Positions 1 through 13,200 of a stretch of 64,000 nucleotides of DNA are shown here, in pieces; positions within the stretch are counted from its first letter, which is position 1; each line of letters starts with the position of its first letter. The DNA lies in contig CM067086.1 of NCBI GenBank assembly GCA_034008185.1, positions 38,145,507 through 38,209,506 of the forward strand. Direction: 5' to 3'. This DNA comes from Gorsachius magnificus. Its lineage: Eukaryota > Chordata > Aves > Pelecaniformes > Ardeidae. Below the pieces are notes generated by a model that worked only from the letters and a program-made list of their open reading frames with translations, did not search any database and was not told the DNA's origin. Made by a program: the position numbers and the translations under genes.

Positions 1-3000
1 ACTGATCTGTCAAAGTTCACTGTGATGTATGTGGATGCAATTCACTTCTTGTTTCCCCATGTTCTGTTTTAAGTCTTTTGTTACAAGACCTTGCATAAAT
101 CCTTTTATGTTTGCATTGCAGTCTGATTTTTGAAGACTTTGCACTTGCATGAGTGGAATATGTGTAAATGCAACAAGGTAATTCATATCAACACTGAATA
201 ATGAAACATACAGCTCCCTCTGAACTTCGGCCAATGTTTGGGTCCCAGACAAAATATAGATACAATAGCACAGTCCTTCTAAGGCAGGTTATCCTCTGCA
301 TGGGTATTTAGTTCAGGTCTAGCATTATGCTAAGATGGCACTGCAGTTTCTTTGCCATGGCTTAACATTTTGCTTTAGCATTACTTTTTCCTTGGGATGA
401 AACACAACAATTGCTACATGGTGCAAAAAAACTTAAGTAGTGTTTTGTATGAGGGAACTCATACCTATAAGGGCTGCCCAGCATCATTGATCCATACATT
501 ACTTTCCAACAAAAACTCAATGATATCTACATTTGCACATGATATTTACCTACCTAGTTCCAGCCAGATAAGCTTTTGTCTTTGTCTCATATAAACTCTA
601 CTTAAAAATCCCAACATAATGAATTAACTGTGTGGAAATTAGCATACTGATAATGTTAACGTAGAGGTCATGAAGTAGTTCAGGATGAGAGAACAGACCC
701 CTTGATGCCTCTTTTTTTTTTTTTTAGGGATTCTCCAAATTGCAATAGATCTATTCACAGCTTAATCTGTAGATTAAGGGGAAAAAAGGCAAGAATCCAG
801 CTACCTTCTACAGTACTTGTTTTCTTGAAAAAAAACCAACCCTAATTCTTCAATAGTTAGAAGAACTATGGCACAATGACATGAAAGACATGCTGCAAGT
901 CTGGCCTAAAAGGGAAGTTAAAAAATAAACTCATTCCAATTATCTATTTTTTCCTGTGCAGTGATTATCTCAGTATAATCTAATGCTCAGAGTTTGTCCC
1001 TTGAACAGAAGGCTCTCCAAGGAATCACAGTTTTGAGAACTTTTACAAGATGTAAGATATATTACTTGGTTGTTAGGAGTCTGACATGGAGCTCACACGA
1101 GCCAAGGAACTGCCCTTACAAGTTTGTGGTAATTTCAAACAAACTGAAATTCTGGCAATTGCCAAATTCTCAGAATTGTACCCACTTCTAATTCACAGAT
1201 CAAAAACCAATGTGACATCATTCACTTAAGTATCTAGCCATTTGTTTTTGCAAATATAGGATCTTTCTTTCTTGAGACACAAATTTCCTTTCCTATGTGG
1301 CTTTCCTTTCCCCTATTCCTTATCTTTAACATTATTGTGTCATCATAGGACAGGATCCTCCACTTTGTATCACTTTAATTAGTTCTGCATTCTTCATACA
1401 GCATAAATTGAGCAAGTACACAAAAAGTGCAGTATGTAAGTCCTTTTTCTTACACATGAGGCAGTTGCATCTCATTGTGATAATGATTTATGTATTATGT
1501 TCATGTTATCCAATTATCTATACAATAATTTTGCACTGAAATTGACTTTCCCACCCATCTTAAACATACTTTATATCATTTGATTTTGAATATTGCTAAT
1601 AAAATATTAATAAATTTATTAACTCAATTCAAATACATTGTAAATGAGCAAATATGCCAAGGCACTTCATTTAAAAAGAATGTTAGCAATATTCCATTAC
1701 AGTATTCTCTTAGATCTTCTTATCTGTGTTTTTCAAAATACACACAGTTACTGAAAATTTAGAATGACAAATAAACTCCTTTATCATGACTGGCAGTTTT
1801 GTTTTATAGAATAAAAGGTATGATCTTCTGAATTGAACCAAGGTTACTACTACTAATTATATGGCAAATTACACAAAAGGTAATTTTGAACTCTTTAGAA
1901 GACAGCCTGCTCAAATATTTTTGTTGCTAACTTTGTCACAGTGTGCCTTAAGTATTATGCAATTCTGGGAGTGCTAAGAAGTAAATTTTCAATTTCAAAA
2001 TAGATAGGTCACCAACTTTTCTTTGAACATCGAAGCTGTTCTTTTCCAGTGTGGGGGAGAGCTTATGTATAATTCAGTTTTATACAAGTGTGGGTTAGAT
2101 CAGTGTCCAACCCTAAGGGCCTATATCAATGTTTTAAGGATCAACTAATTCAGCACCATGAGAAAAAAACCCCACATCTAAGTAACAACTGCAGGGCTGT
2201 GGGACATTTCTAATTTAACAGGCATTCTAGAAAACTGTGACAACAGTTCAATTGCATTGTGTACACAGAATTATAATTGCAAAGAAGATTTGTAACAGTG
2301 CAATGGTTATTGCTGCATCACTTCAGGGACTTTGCATGCTGCCCATCTTAAAGGTCACAGGAATATTTTGTGGTGCTCCAGCTACCAAAAAAGTCACTTT
2401 TTAAAAAAATGCAGAGCACCTATGTATATGTGTTTAGAAAAGAATGTTGCTAAAACCTCCATATATATCATGATTACAAGAATGTATTGGTCTTTTACTC
2501 ACACCATGCTGGGTATCATAAAACAAATTTAAACCTTACTGTTGTAAAATAAATTTAAACAAAAGGGCTGAAATTATGAATACAGAGAAATGGCAGACAC
2601 CAAATTTTATTTTACATATTTTTTACAAATTGAGTCCGTTAATGCTTACTACTAATCTGTGATTTTATTAAATAGGGCTAGAAATAACTTTAGAGGCTGA
2701 CAGACAGGCGTATTTTAAACACAGAAAAATCCTTGCACTATTTTAACTGTTATTTATGACCAGCTTCAAGAAGTATATTCTTTTGATGACAAACCTTTTA
2801 TTAAGACTTCACAGCTTTGTTTTTCTCAGTCCATCAATAGAACATGGTGAGATGATAAGGCACAAGGTAACCTAAATAGACGTAGCAAAATCTGGCCCCA
2901 GATAAGAATGATTTGACTTCAAACTAGGAAATTTTACCTTCAGGACTAAGCTCTAAGAAAGTAAAATAAATAATGATCCTATTTGAGTAAATTATGGATA

Positions 3001-3494
3001 CTTTCCATATATGGATATTTTCACATAGGAAGAAGAAGCTGACATGTTTTCAATAACAACATAAATAACAGCATAAACTATATGCAAAAATGAAAACTTC
3101 AATGCAGTGAGGCATACTTAAAAAGATGCACCCACTGTTCCACAGTGTGTTACAAACATTTGACACTAGAATGAAATAGAAAGACCTCTGAGAAACAGCA
3201 CTGTCAGGGCCTATGATGAGTGGTCTGTCTAGTGCAGGAGACCTCTGGTTAGAATAAGGATGCTGCTGTAATTTGTAATCCTAGACAGCCGGCTGTCCCT
3301 CTATAGTAACTTTCTTTACAGCTAAGAATTGCCCACAGGAGTAAGTGCACTGATGGATTGGTAAGGAGCAGCTGCATGAAAGAGGGAATGAGTGCAGCAT
3401 TCCTTGAAAGAAAAGCAGACTCTGTTCTGAAACAACAGCTCTCACTCTTCTCATGATAAACAGAGTTATTGTCTAAGGGCTCTTGAGAAATAAA
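1..3494. other. Unique AT-rich non-coding sequence
   Basis: No gene or recognisable transposon is seen. All ORFs are below about 85 codons, overlap on both strands and resemble no family I know. If the minus-strand candidate exon at 3495-3591 is genuine, the part from 3494 downwards would be its 3' untranslated region. A minus-strand AATAAA (plus-strand TTTATT at 2797-2802) could then serve as poly(A) signal about 700 bases after the stop. That link is inference. Confidence 0.5.
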
Positions 3495-3591
3495 TTATTT
3501 GCATCTGTAAACCTTGTCACCAGTATTCCATGGATGGTTCTGATTAGCACCCTGGCCAGCGTCGTCATCCGAGTTCTTTTCCTCTTGAACT
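3495..3591 (-). CDS. Candidate terminal coding exon of an unidentified minus-strand gene
   Basis: Read on the minus strand, a good splice acceptor (TTTCTTGTTCCTGCAG, ending at 3592) is followed by one partial base and 31 open codons ending in TAA at 3495-3497. The peptide starts VQEEKNSDDDAG and ends NTGDKVYRCK. It is acidic and hydrophilic, like a cytoplasmic or secreted C-terminal tail, with no domain I recognise. The alternative open frame reads a basic, less protein-like peptide. Three CpG dinucleotides fall within 3560-3571, in a neighbourhood where CpG is rare, which suggests selective retention. No exon next to it in the same frame could be confirmed; the nearest minus-strand candidate is 56 kb away. 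I do not recognise the gene. It could be a chance acceptor before a short open frame. Confidence 0.35.
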
Positions 3592-6500
3592 CTGCAGGAA
3601 CAAGAAATTTATCTTCAATGAGATAATTAGTTACTGAAGTTATAGGGATATGGAGTTAACAGTATCCTGGGTTACAATATTCTCTACTAATACAGATGAA
3701 CTTGGTATTATATAAACCATATCAAACGAATCAATGTTCACTGGCTATGGAGGAAAAAGAAACAGCAAAAAAGAGCTATATTCTCTGAAATGAAGAAGAA
3801 GATAACCAAGTGGCAGAAGATACAGAAAGGAGTTGAATCTGACTTTTCTTTTTCCTGGCTGGTTGTTGTAACCAAAGAACCATAAGCATTTTATACTACA
3901 GGTGATACAGGTGATAATCTGTACCTCTAAACTTGTTCTCAAGAAATTATAAGGATTACTTTAAAGAAAATGTTCAGGATTGATTCATCAGATTGCTGAT
4001 GCCTTCTCAGATTCACACATGCAGTGCCTGGTTGTCAAGATTTGAATGATTTTATATGATCAGTGACTAACTCTACAAAGCTGTATGTGGAGCTTTACCA
4101 GCATTAGACATTTTGTTAGCTGCTTATTCATCTATTCATTCTTTAGTGACTAACTGTTCTCTGGCACTCTATTGGTACCCAGGTTTAGGCTAAGCTATGT
4201 AGTTCAACTCAGAAGTTTCTGACTCCTTAGCTGTATCTGACAATGAGAATAAGACTCACATCACCGATCTTTAGCTGTTGAAAAGTTAGTTGTCTATTCA
4301 GTGCAAGTTGTCTCGCATCATTCTATATCAATAAAAGGAAACTAGTATCTGTCTTCTGTTAGTAACTGAGCCAGTCTGTGGAATTTACTTTTGTATGAGA
4401 AGAGTTGCCTTTAGAAGACGCCAGTCTTTCTCAATTAACTGTACACAACTCACTGAGATTAGACAACTTAATCAAATTAAACTTGAAGTTAGATTGCATA
4501 AATCCACTATGAAAGGATTAATGAAGAATTATTCTGCTTCTTAATATAACTTACTTCTAAACAACAACAACAAAAAAATTAGGGATTAAAAAGTCAACAT
4601 TGTTTCCTTAGATGCAAAATTTGCCAGTTGCTAAGAAGCATGGTTAATATGGATAATTTCATAAATACAATATGCATAGGATTTTCTGAAGCACTTAGTT
4701 TAGCATACGTAGTACTTTGATTTAAAATGTAAACTTAGTTCAGATTAAATCCATTAAGAACCAGTTAATTTACTATCTGAAAAATTAATTGTAAGTGAGG
4801 GCACAGATCGCCTCAAGAAATCCACTTGGCTTCCAAGTTCACACCTATGTCATCACAACTGTTCAGTTCAGTGTAGATATCCCAAGAGATAAGGGTCATC
4901 TACTAAATTACTAAAATGACTTTATGTCAGAAGAAGAACCTGTAGATTAAAATCCTTTTTTTTAGAAGTGTGTAATGAGATAAAAAGCATAAGTCACTAT
5001 GTAATGAGTAATAATATTGTCATGTCAGTAAAACAAGAGGGTTTACTAAGTGTCCACTTGTTACCCTGCTCTTACTTCACTTTTTCTCCTAGTAGGGAAG
5101 CTATTTTCCACTCAATACATAAGTTTAATTCCCAGCACTTATAACAATTGGCAATCATTCATTCCCGCACAGAGATACTTAACCCATAAGGACAGTAATC
5201 TGTGAGAGCAGTAAAATCAGTTTTAGTAACCTAATTCTGCAGAAGTCACTCAGGCAAAGTTTTGTAAAAGTTGAGCTAATATGTTTTAAAAGCATGCCAA
5301 GGTTTTAGAAACTAGTCACAAATGAGCAAACATTGTACATGACTTTCTAAACAAATTAAAATGTCAGCTTGTTCACTGTTACACAGTTTTAACGTATTTA
5401 CAAAATGGACTGCATGGGAATTTATTCGTAGCAAACAATTTGCAGACATAAGCAAATTAATTTTCTCACTCTTTCAGAGGACTTTGTCCAAAAAAAGAGC
5501 TACTATTTCTGATGATTTTAGAAGATTGGGGAGAAAATTTGTACTGATTAAATGAAGAAAAATATTTTCCTGCAATTCATTATTAATTAAATTTCTGGCT
5601 TACAAAGCTCCCTTGTTTCTCTGAAGCCTGGGAACAGATCTCTGTGAAGTTACTTGATCAGCTCATGGTGTTTGTCCTTCTTTTACAAGTTTTCTGAATT
5701 TCACTGGCCTGAGGAGGGCTGATTTCACAGTCCTTGAGAAGGTAAGGGATATACCTAAGAATTACAACAGTGAACAGGTATGGTTCCTTTATCAGCAAAC
5801 TGATAGCACAAGCACAGAAGGAAAGACTACAAGGATTCACAGAAACATTAAACTCAGGGCTTCTTGTCAGTAATGAGAAAAAGAACTTTACAGGAAAAGG
5901 ATCTTGGGGATACATAAAGTTATAAAGAGGCTAGGAAGATCAGAAAGGGCTTTGTTAGAAGTAAGACAGAGGTCTCTGGACACTTTGATAGATGGGAGAA
6001 CTCACTAGCAGTTTTGTGGACTGTAGATCCAAGGATTAACTAATGCAGATTTCAGGGGATGAAGACAAAAACAAAATTAGATGATGTATAACAAAAATTA
6101 TCACTCTTTATTTACATACAGAAACTTGGGAAAACTACCCTTCCCCAGAAGAGCTCACAGATCATAAGATTTTGTTGTCCATATATTTCACATGTCTCCT
6201 TTCAAGAGATACACAGAAAGAAATATGAGATGCCTTCAAATAATGCCCAAAGTTTCTGAAAAGTCTTCCTTGCTATGCAGACATTTGAACCTCATTGTTT
6301 AAAATGTAGTAGAGCTTCAAAAATCAGAGAGGCTAACACACTTGAGAAAAAGCACTTTGAAAGAGATAATAGGATTATAATCAACATTAAACCTTGTACT
6401 GCTTTTTGAAGTGGACTTCAAGAAGATAAATAAGATAGAAAAAACACAAACATTTTTAAAGGACATGGAGATAAACTGGAGGAGTCAGCCATGCATTCCA

Positions 6501-6892
6501 GAAGAGAACATGTTTTGACATTCGCAAAACATCTCCAAAATGTCATTCTGTTTCAAGAACTGTGATCCTGTCTCCAGTCAGCTAAGTGTTGCTTTGCTGT
6601 CAAGAGGTTTAGTTTAGATACCATTACTGCTGGATACATATATTTCTTCTGAAGGTTGAAGCCCATGTGTCAGACAAGATTCAAGTCAGCTTACTAGAAG
6701 GTGCTGTAGTCCACTTTCAAGTCAGAGGAGCCAAAGAGATCATCCTAACATAGATGTAAGGGCTGGCAGGGAAAGGGATCTCAGGAGAACTGTTCTAAAG
6801 ATCAAGGATTATGCAAAATTCCTTTTAAGGTAAAAATAAAATACCCTCAGCCCAAACAGTAGCATTAAAGCTTCTAGCAGAAGTCCTACCGC
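3592..6892. other. Unique AT-rich non-coding sequence
   Basis: No gene, RNA gene or recognisable repeat is seen. The longest ORF here is 85 codons on the minus strand (5658-5915); it lacks any recognisable domain and has no clear splice context. Confidence 0.5.
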
Positions 6893-7136
6893 TGCGTCCT
6901 GGTTTTGGCTGGGATAAAGTTAATTTTCTTCCTAGTAGCTGGCATAGTGCTGTGTTTTGGCTTTAGTATGAGAAGAATGTTGATAACACCCTGATGTTTT
7001 AGTTGTTGCTAAGTAGTGCTTAGACTAGTCAAGGATGTTTTCAGCTTTCCATGCTCTGCCAGGTTTACAAGAGTCTTGGAGAGTTCACAGCCAAGACAGC
7101 TGACCCCAACTGGCTAAAGGGGTATTCCATACTATA

Positions 7137-7144
7137 TGATGTCA
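7137..7144 (+). promoter_or_regulatory. CRE-like site in LTR copy 1
   Basis: TGATGTCA lies 9 bases before the LTR TATA box. It is one transition away from the canonical cAMP-response element. The corresponding site in LTR copy 2 carries the mirror-image transition (51052-51059). Confidence 0.45.
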
Positions 7145-7153
7145 TGTCTGGCA

Positions 7154-7159
7154 TATAAA
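7154..7159 (+). promoter_or_regulatory. TATA box of LTR copy 1
   Basis: TATAAA lies in the context GCATATAAACTAGGGGGAG, at the position expected for the U3 core promoter of this LTR family. The other copy has lost the motif. Whether it is active is unknown. Confidence 0.5.
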
Positions 7160-7240
7160 CTAGGGGGAGTTGGTCAAAGGGCAGTGATTGTTGCTCTCGG
7201 ACTGGTAGGGTGTCAGTCAGCGAGTGGTGAGTGGTTGTGT

Positions 7241-10200
7241 ATACAGCCAATGGTGCCTAATGGTGTCACAGGTTTCCAATAATAAATGAGTGGGATTTTC
7301 TTTTGAAAGAATTAGTATTGTTTGTCATAGGCAGTAATCACGTGTCTAACAAAGATACTATTTCTATAAAACTGTGACTAAAAACTGCAAAAAGGAAAAA
7401 ATAAGAATAATTGTTTTCATTAATAGCTTTTTTAAGATTTCCTAAAGGAACTGGTGGATGCTTACACAAAGTCTTTTAAATGTTACATCTCTGTTTTACT
7501 CTCTGCTGGCACTGTGTACATTCCCTCTTCATCTGCAATTTCTATCAAGTGAGCAACCCACCAGCACTATTTTTTCACTTATTTAAAGAATGTTCTAGAA
7601 AAATACATCTGTCTCCTCAAATATTTGACATAATACAGTGCATTGAGATTCAACAATATTTTATTTTTTCACATTTTTTCTTTATATTTTTTTTTCCCAT
7701 AATCAAGCATATTGTCTGTAAGTGAAAGCATTCATATAAAGAGTTTGTGTGCTTGGGGATGCCCTGATTTCAACATTTCTTAAATTTCAATTTCGTACAT
7801 TTCTTCATTTCAATCTTCCAGAGAGGATGAGTGTTTGGCATATAGAAGAAACAAACTGAAAAGTTGGATGTTTGACATGTTTATTTAGGTAACTATCAGA
7901 ACTTGAAAAATGTTTACAAATGTTTTAAAATGAAAAAAAAAATTAGTACAGGAGTTGTTTGTTTAATGGTTTAGCTTTTATCTGTTTAGAAATGCCTACA
8001 ACAGTCATGCTTGGTGCTCATGTATGAGTAAAGGTAGTCAGTCACCTCATAATTCACTTTTATCTACCTTTCCTAATTTTAGCAAATATTTTTTATGCAA
8101 CAAATATTGACCTTAGCCAAATCAAAAATCAGTTTTAGTAATTTTAGCTCATTGAACATCTAAGTTAAATTGTGGAGTTGATAAAAATTATTCTGTAGAC
8201 TTCAAATTTCTGGAATTTCACCCTTGCAGTTTTACTCATTTTGATAGGCTATGGGAAGACTGCTTAACTTTCCAAGGTCTGCATTCTCTCAGCTTGCTCT
8301 CCAGAAGTTTTGGGATTTGAACCTACGGCCTTCTATAAAGTCCCTATACTAATCATTAATAATGATAAATATATTTTCCTATTATTTTCTTGGTGTGTTC
8401 CCAGAACATGGGATTAGTCAGAAAAAGTACTCATATTATCATAAAATACAGCAAAAGATATAATACTTTTCCTTGCAAGGGGCTCAAATAATCTCCTGCT
8501 GGACAGAAAGAAGATTGGCAGCTTCCTCATCATCCTGTGATGTGATATGCAGATGATGATGTGTCCTCTTCAATTTAAAAATCACAAAATCTCACTCTCA
8601 TGTACTCTTTCTTTCTCATATCTTAAAGAGAGACAATGTTTTTGCCTACCACATAAAATTTGTGCTGTTTGGTTTCCATGTGATGCTGTACTGCAACTGG
8701 AACATTTATTTCCACTAGAATCTCAGTGCATCATGAATCACCACAGCAGAGGGCATATTCAGACATTTCTAAGCATATTGGTACCTTTGTTAAAAGTTCA
8801 TCATCCTCTGACAGTCTTCTGACATTCGTTTTTGCTGTCAGGGATTATTATTCTTGCACACATAAATAGCACCGTGTGTTTCACTGGTATGTATAGAAGC
8901 AATTTGATCTGCACACTAATCTGTGAACAAGTGAAGAACGCGTGGACCAAATGGAAAAAAAAACCCAAAAACCCAGCAAACGGGATGAGTTTATTTAGTG
9001 AAAGGTACCGTTATTTTAGGACTGTTTAGTCATGAAAGAGCTTTTGTTATGCTTATAGTGACTTTGATTGTAAGTACTAATTTCTTTTTCTGTACAACAG
9101 TTTCAAAAAGGTAAGTAAATTGCTGTTTAACTTTAACCCAATCCCACTAATAAGTGTGAAGAAAACCTGACAAACATCCATGGAAGAAGGGAGCACACTG
9201 GTAATTTTGTTAAAGATTAATTTCTGGACAAGAGTAAGAATTAATCCGTGTAATGTAACCTTGTATTCTAAAGTGGAATGGTTATTTTTCTGAATATTTG
9301 CATTTAAGCCATTGAATTTTCAGAATGCAAATCAGAATATTTTGATTAATCACATGTTGTAGCAAGAAGGAAGAAAGTGCCAAATCCAGTCTCAATATTT
9401 TCAGAAGGCAGAATACACAAAACACACAGCAAAAGTTCTCCAAATTTTAAAGGATTCTCAACATTCTCAGCACGTCTGTGCTCTGAATGAACATTTTATT
9501 TTCTTGTCAGTGATTCAGAATATCCACAGCTACTCTTCGGTGACTAGGACAAAATCATGCCAACTGGGATAAAGCTTTATTTTAAAGTTGAAGGCATCAA
9601 ATAAGCACCAAGAAGACAATTGTACACCTGTTTTCAGAAGTAAAAAGGCATCTCAGATCTACTTTGCTTTTGAAAATTTGGCCAAGAATCATATTTCAGA
9701 GGCCCAATAGCTCATAACATTATTCCCAATGTTCTATGCTGTATGCCTAATTAGGCTGCTACACATTTGCATAAGCGTGATGCTTCATGATTAATGTATA
9801 AGTCACAGCATGGAGCCCTGAACAAATTAATCCACGGATCCTTCTCCCCATCCCTACTGCAGATAACCAGTGTGCCTAAACTGCAGTCTATCATACCTGT
9901 AAATATGGCTATGTATCAAAAATCAAACTGTATAAACTTCATTTTAAAGCCATACTGAGTTATAAATTTCTTTTATCTAGAAATGTTAATAACAATAAAA
10001 TGTTAGCTCTTACAAAGCCACTGGGATTTATGCTTCATGTGATTTATCACTATTTTTTTCATGTTAAAATTAAGTGTCAAGTCTATAGCTTTATTCTTGA
10101 AACTGAACTAGATTATATTTTAAATGAAGACTTTGTTAATTTAACCTAATAATTACTTTTGCACTATTACTCTTGGGGTAATGTTAACCTAGAGCAAACA

Positions 10201-13200
10201 AGAACTTGCTGTTCAAAAAGAGCAACATGTTAATAATTCAATAACACGTCCGCTCACAGTCAAATTAAATAGGAAAACTCCTGAAATTGTTAACAAAGGT
10301 CTGATGAATAAAAGCCAGAGGATGCCACAGTAAGGGTGCCAGGAAAATGTAAGTCTAATCTTTGATGGTTAAGCAGTGCAGACATCTTGAGAGACTACAA
10401 GCTGATACATGTTCTTTTTACTGCAGTTCCTTGCAATAACATGATGACTGATCTTAAGGGATCTTCCACTGGAGCTTAATTTGTTTCAGTCATAAAGGCA
10501 GAAAATTCCACTATTATTATTTAAAGACTTTTTCCTACTGTCACAAAGAGCATACACCGACTGTGATTTATTTTCATATATTAACATTACCATTATCTTG
10601 GCCTAGCAGAGAAGGCTATCAAATGCAATATTATTGGCAGCATAAAAAAGTTTCCAAATAAACTCAGAGCACATCAATTTTCTTCTAAATTGAAAATTGT
10701 GAAATTTTACAAGAAAAAAATAATCAAAGGTTTGCTTTTAAAAAATTTTTCTTTTCGTATAGCATCTGACATCTAAATACTACCGTCTCACTTGTGAGCA
10801 GTCATTGGTGTCAATGATTCAAAGAAGTGGTATGCAAAATAGTTTTGAACATTATTTACCTGCAGTTTAACATCAAGAATAAAAACATGGCCATTTTAAA
10901 CATACTACTTATAGAGAATTGATGTGAAATGCCATTAAGCATTATATTTACATTATTCTGAATTTAATAAAAATATACAGCATAGTATATATGTATAGTA
11001 TTTTCTACAAAAATAAGCTTACCCTTTGAACTAAATACACTGTGCCATGAGGAATTCACCTACACCTTAATCAAGGGAGTCCTGGTCAGAACAATCTGGT
11101 TTTGGAAGGGACATAAATGATAAGTGCGAAACAAGCAGAAGCACCCAAGATGTATAGCTCTAGAGGAATCTATTTCCCATCCTAAATGATAAAGCCAGCA
11201 CAAAACATTTCTATTCCATGATTCTTAAGCAACCTAAAGGATCACCTACACTGTGCACATCTAGTTTGTCAGAATTGTCCAAGAGTAGGTTTCATGTCTT
11301 CTAACTTTGCAGTATAAACTGTTTATCTAGGTTTTTTCGGGGACAAAGTGCTGTGTCCAGTTGGAAAGTCACCCCATTTACACTACATTTTCTGACAGAC
11401 CCTGTATCTAGGCAGATACTTAAATCTTAGTCCACCAAAGAAAGTTGAAATTACAGTCAATCTGTATGCATTCTCCTTATGGCAGTTCCTTGAAAAGCCA
11501 CTCTTCCTGCTACCAAACGCCCTGCTTTCTGTATAACCATATGTAATAAAAAAGATTCAACACTGCAGAAACATTTCACCAAAAGCTAGTATATTTGTAT
11601 TTGAAAGTGACGGAATTTCCCTTTCCACTAATTTTCTCTTTTCCCTTTGAAATTGGGAACCCTTTCTATGGGCTCAGTGTGCTTGTGGAAATAATCAAAG
11701 CAAAGCAATCTGCAGAAACGACGTTTTCCCTCTAAGTATATGATACCACTGCTTTAGGGCTTAAAAATGTTCAAAGTAGGGCTGTAGTAGCTCCTATGAG
11801 ATCATTCCCACACTGTTGTCTCTCTCTTTATACTAGTTTTTATGGGTTTAAATCTACTTTACCAATGCAACATAGACTTTCTCCATTATGTCCTCTTAAA
11901 TGAAGGTCCTTTTATAGTAAACATTATCTGAAGATTCTATAGATGATATATGGAAAGAAGTCTTTTATTTTCTTGTCAGTAATACATAAAACCACATGAC
12001 AAGGGTTACATTACAGTGTATCTTTGGGTTACAGTAATGATTTTATTTTGATAGCACTGATACCTTGAAAACATTGATTTAATTGACTGTATTTATTTTC
12101 TTGATTTAAGAATATGCCTTGTATAGTAGCAATAGGAGAGGCAGCCCACATTCTTCTGGTCTGATTTTTTTTATCGAATTTTCCACAACAAATATGTGAC
12201 ATTAGTCGCAAAACTGATAGTGTGGTGACTTCATGCAAATGTAAGAAATTGAAGTGGAATTACCTATGTGTTAGTTTTCATGCATCCACTGACAGTTCTT
12301 TGCTTTAATATCTACATGAAATCAAAACTAAAATTACACCATTTTAAGGGTGATATGAGAGACTTCATTTCTTTAAAAAAATTCTAAGAATGTAGTTGGG
12401 AAATTCAATCCCAACAGCATGCTTAAAAGCTGTAATTCTTCTGTAAGATCTCTGAAAGGAAAGTTTAGCAAATATTTTTGCCCCAATTTTAGGGGAAATC
12501 TATTTTTTCTCAAAGCTATACATAGGATGCACAATCATAAACTTATAGTATATTCACAGGAATTATTATTGTTATGTGATACATATTAATAAAATATTTT
12601 TAAAATATTAGATAATTTAAAAATATTTTTATACATATAAACCAGCATAAATATAATGAATACTTATTTGAGGCTTAGTATGGAAAATATAAACATTTGA
12701 TAAATATTCCAGGCTGTATTTATATAAAAAGACAATTGGTTCACAGTACACCCAAAGTTGTTTCAGCAACAAGAAGTCTTACCATTTTCATATTACTACC
12801 TAAATAACAACAACAAGAAAAACCCCAACAAACAAAATTCCCAAAACATTGAGCACATGTTGAAACATGGGTTGCTTATATTTGGATTTAGTGTCCTAAC
12901 TTAACTAAGCCAGAAATGCTTGCAGCTGATGATATCTTTCCAGAATTGTATACAACTGTAGCAGCCTGGGACCCTATATGTAAGAAGAAAGGAGCAAAGA
13001 AACTGAAGGTCCTTGTATTAGATATGTGTTCTAACATGATTTTGAAATTATCCTCTCACTACAAAAATTTGGCATTGCACACTAGAAGTCAGGTTAATAG
13101 AAGATTCAGCTATGCTGATGTTGAGAACTTAGGTACTTTGCAGTGTATGATGTCACAATGCTCTACTGCTGGCTTAACTCGAGTTCCCAGTCACTTCTAT

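Larger units (their letters stand above)
6893..7240 (+). mobile_element. Truncated LTR of an avian endogenous retrovirus (LTR copy 1)
   Basis: The opening stretch matches the LTR at 50794-51352 almost base for base over the part reading GTTAATTTTCTTCCTAGTAG and the part around TGATGTTTTAGTTGTTGCT, and stays alignable through the U3 region to a GGTGAG near 7230. After that the two copies diverge, so the 3' part (end of R and U5 in the other copy) is missing here. It keeps a TATA box and a CRE-like site. No internal retroviral genes adjoin it, so it is a partial solo LTR. The 3' boundary is approximate and no target-site duplication was found. Confidence 0.8.

Noticed and set aside
2926..2955. 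15-nt exon-like stretch on the minus strand (acceptor ending CTTAG, donor GTAAAA)
   Set aside because: The donor is weak, and it would lie downstream of the candidate stop at 3495 on the same strand.
7241..7290. Possible 3' remainder of LTR copy 1 with AATAAA
   Set aside because: It does not align with the R/U5 part of the complete LTR at 50794, so I ended the element at 7240.
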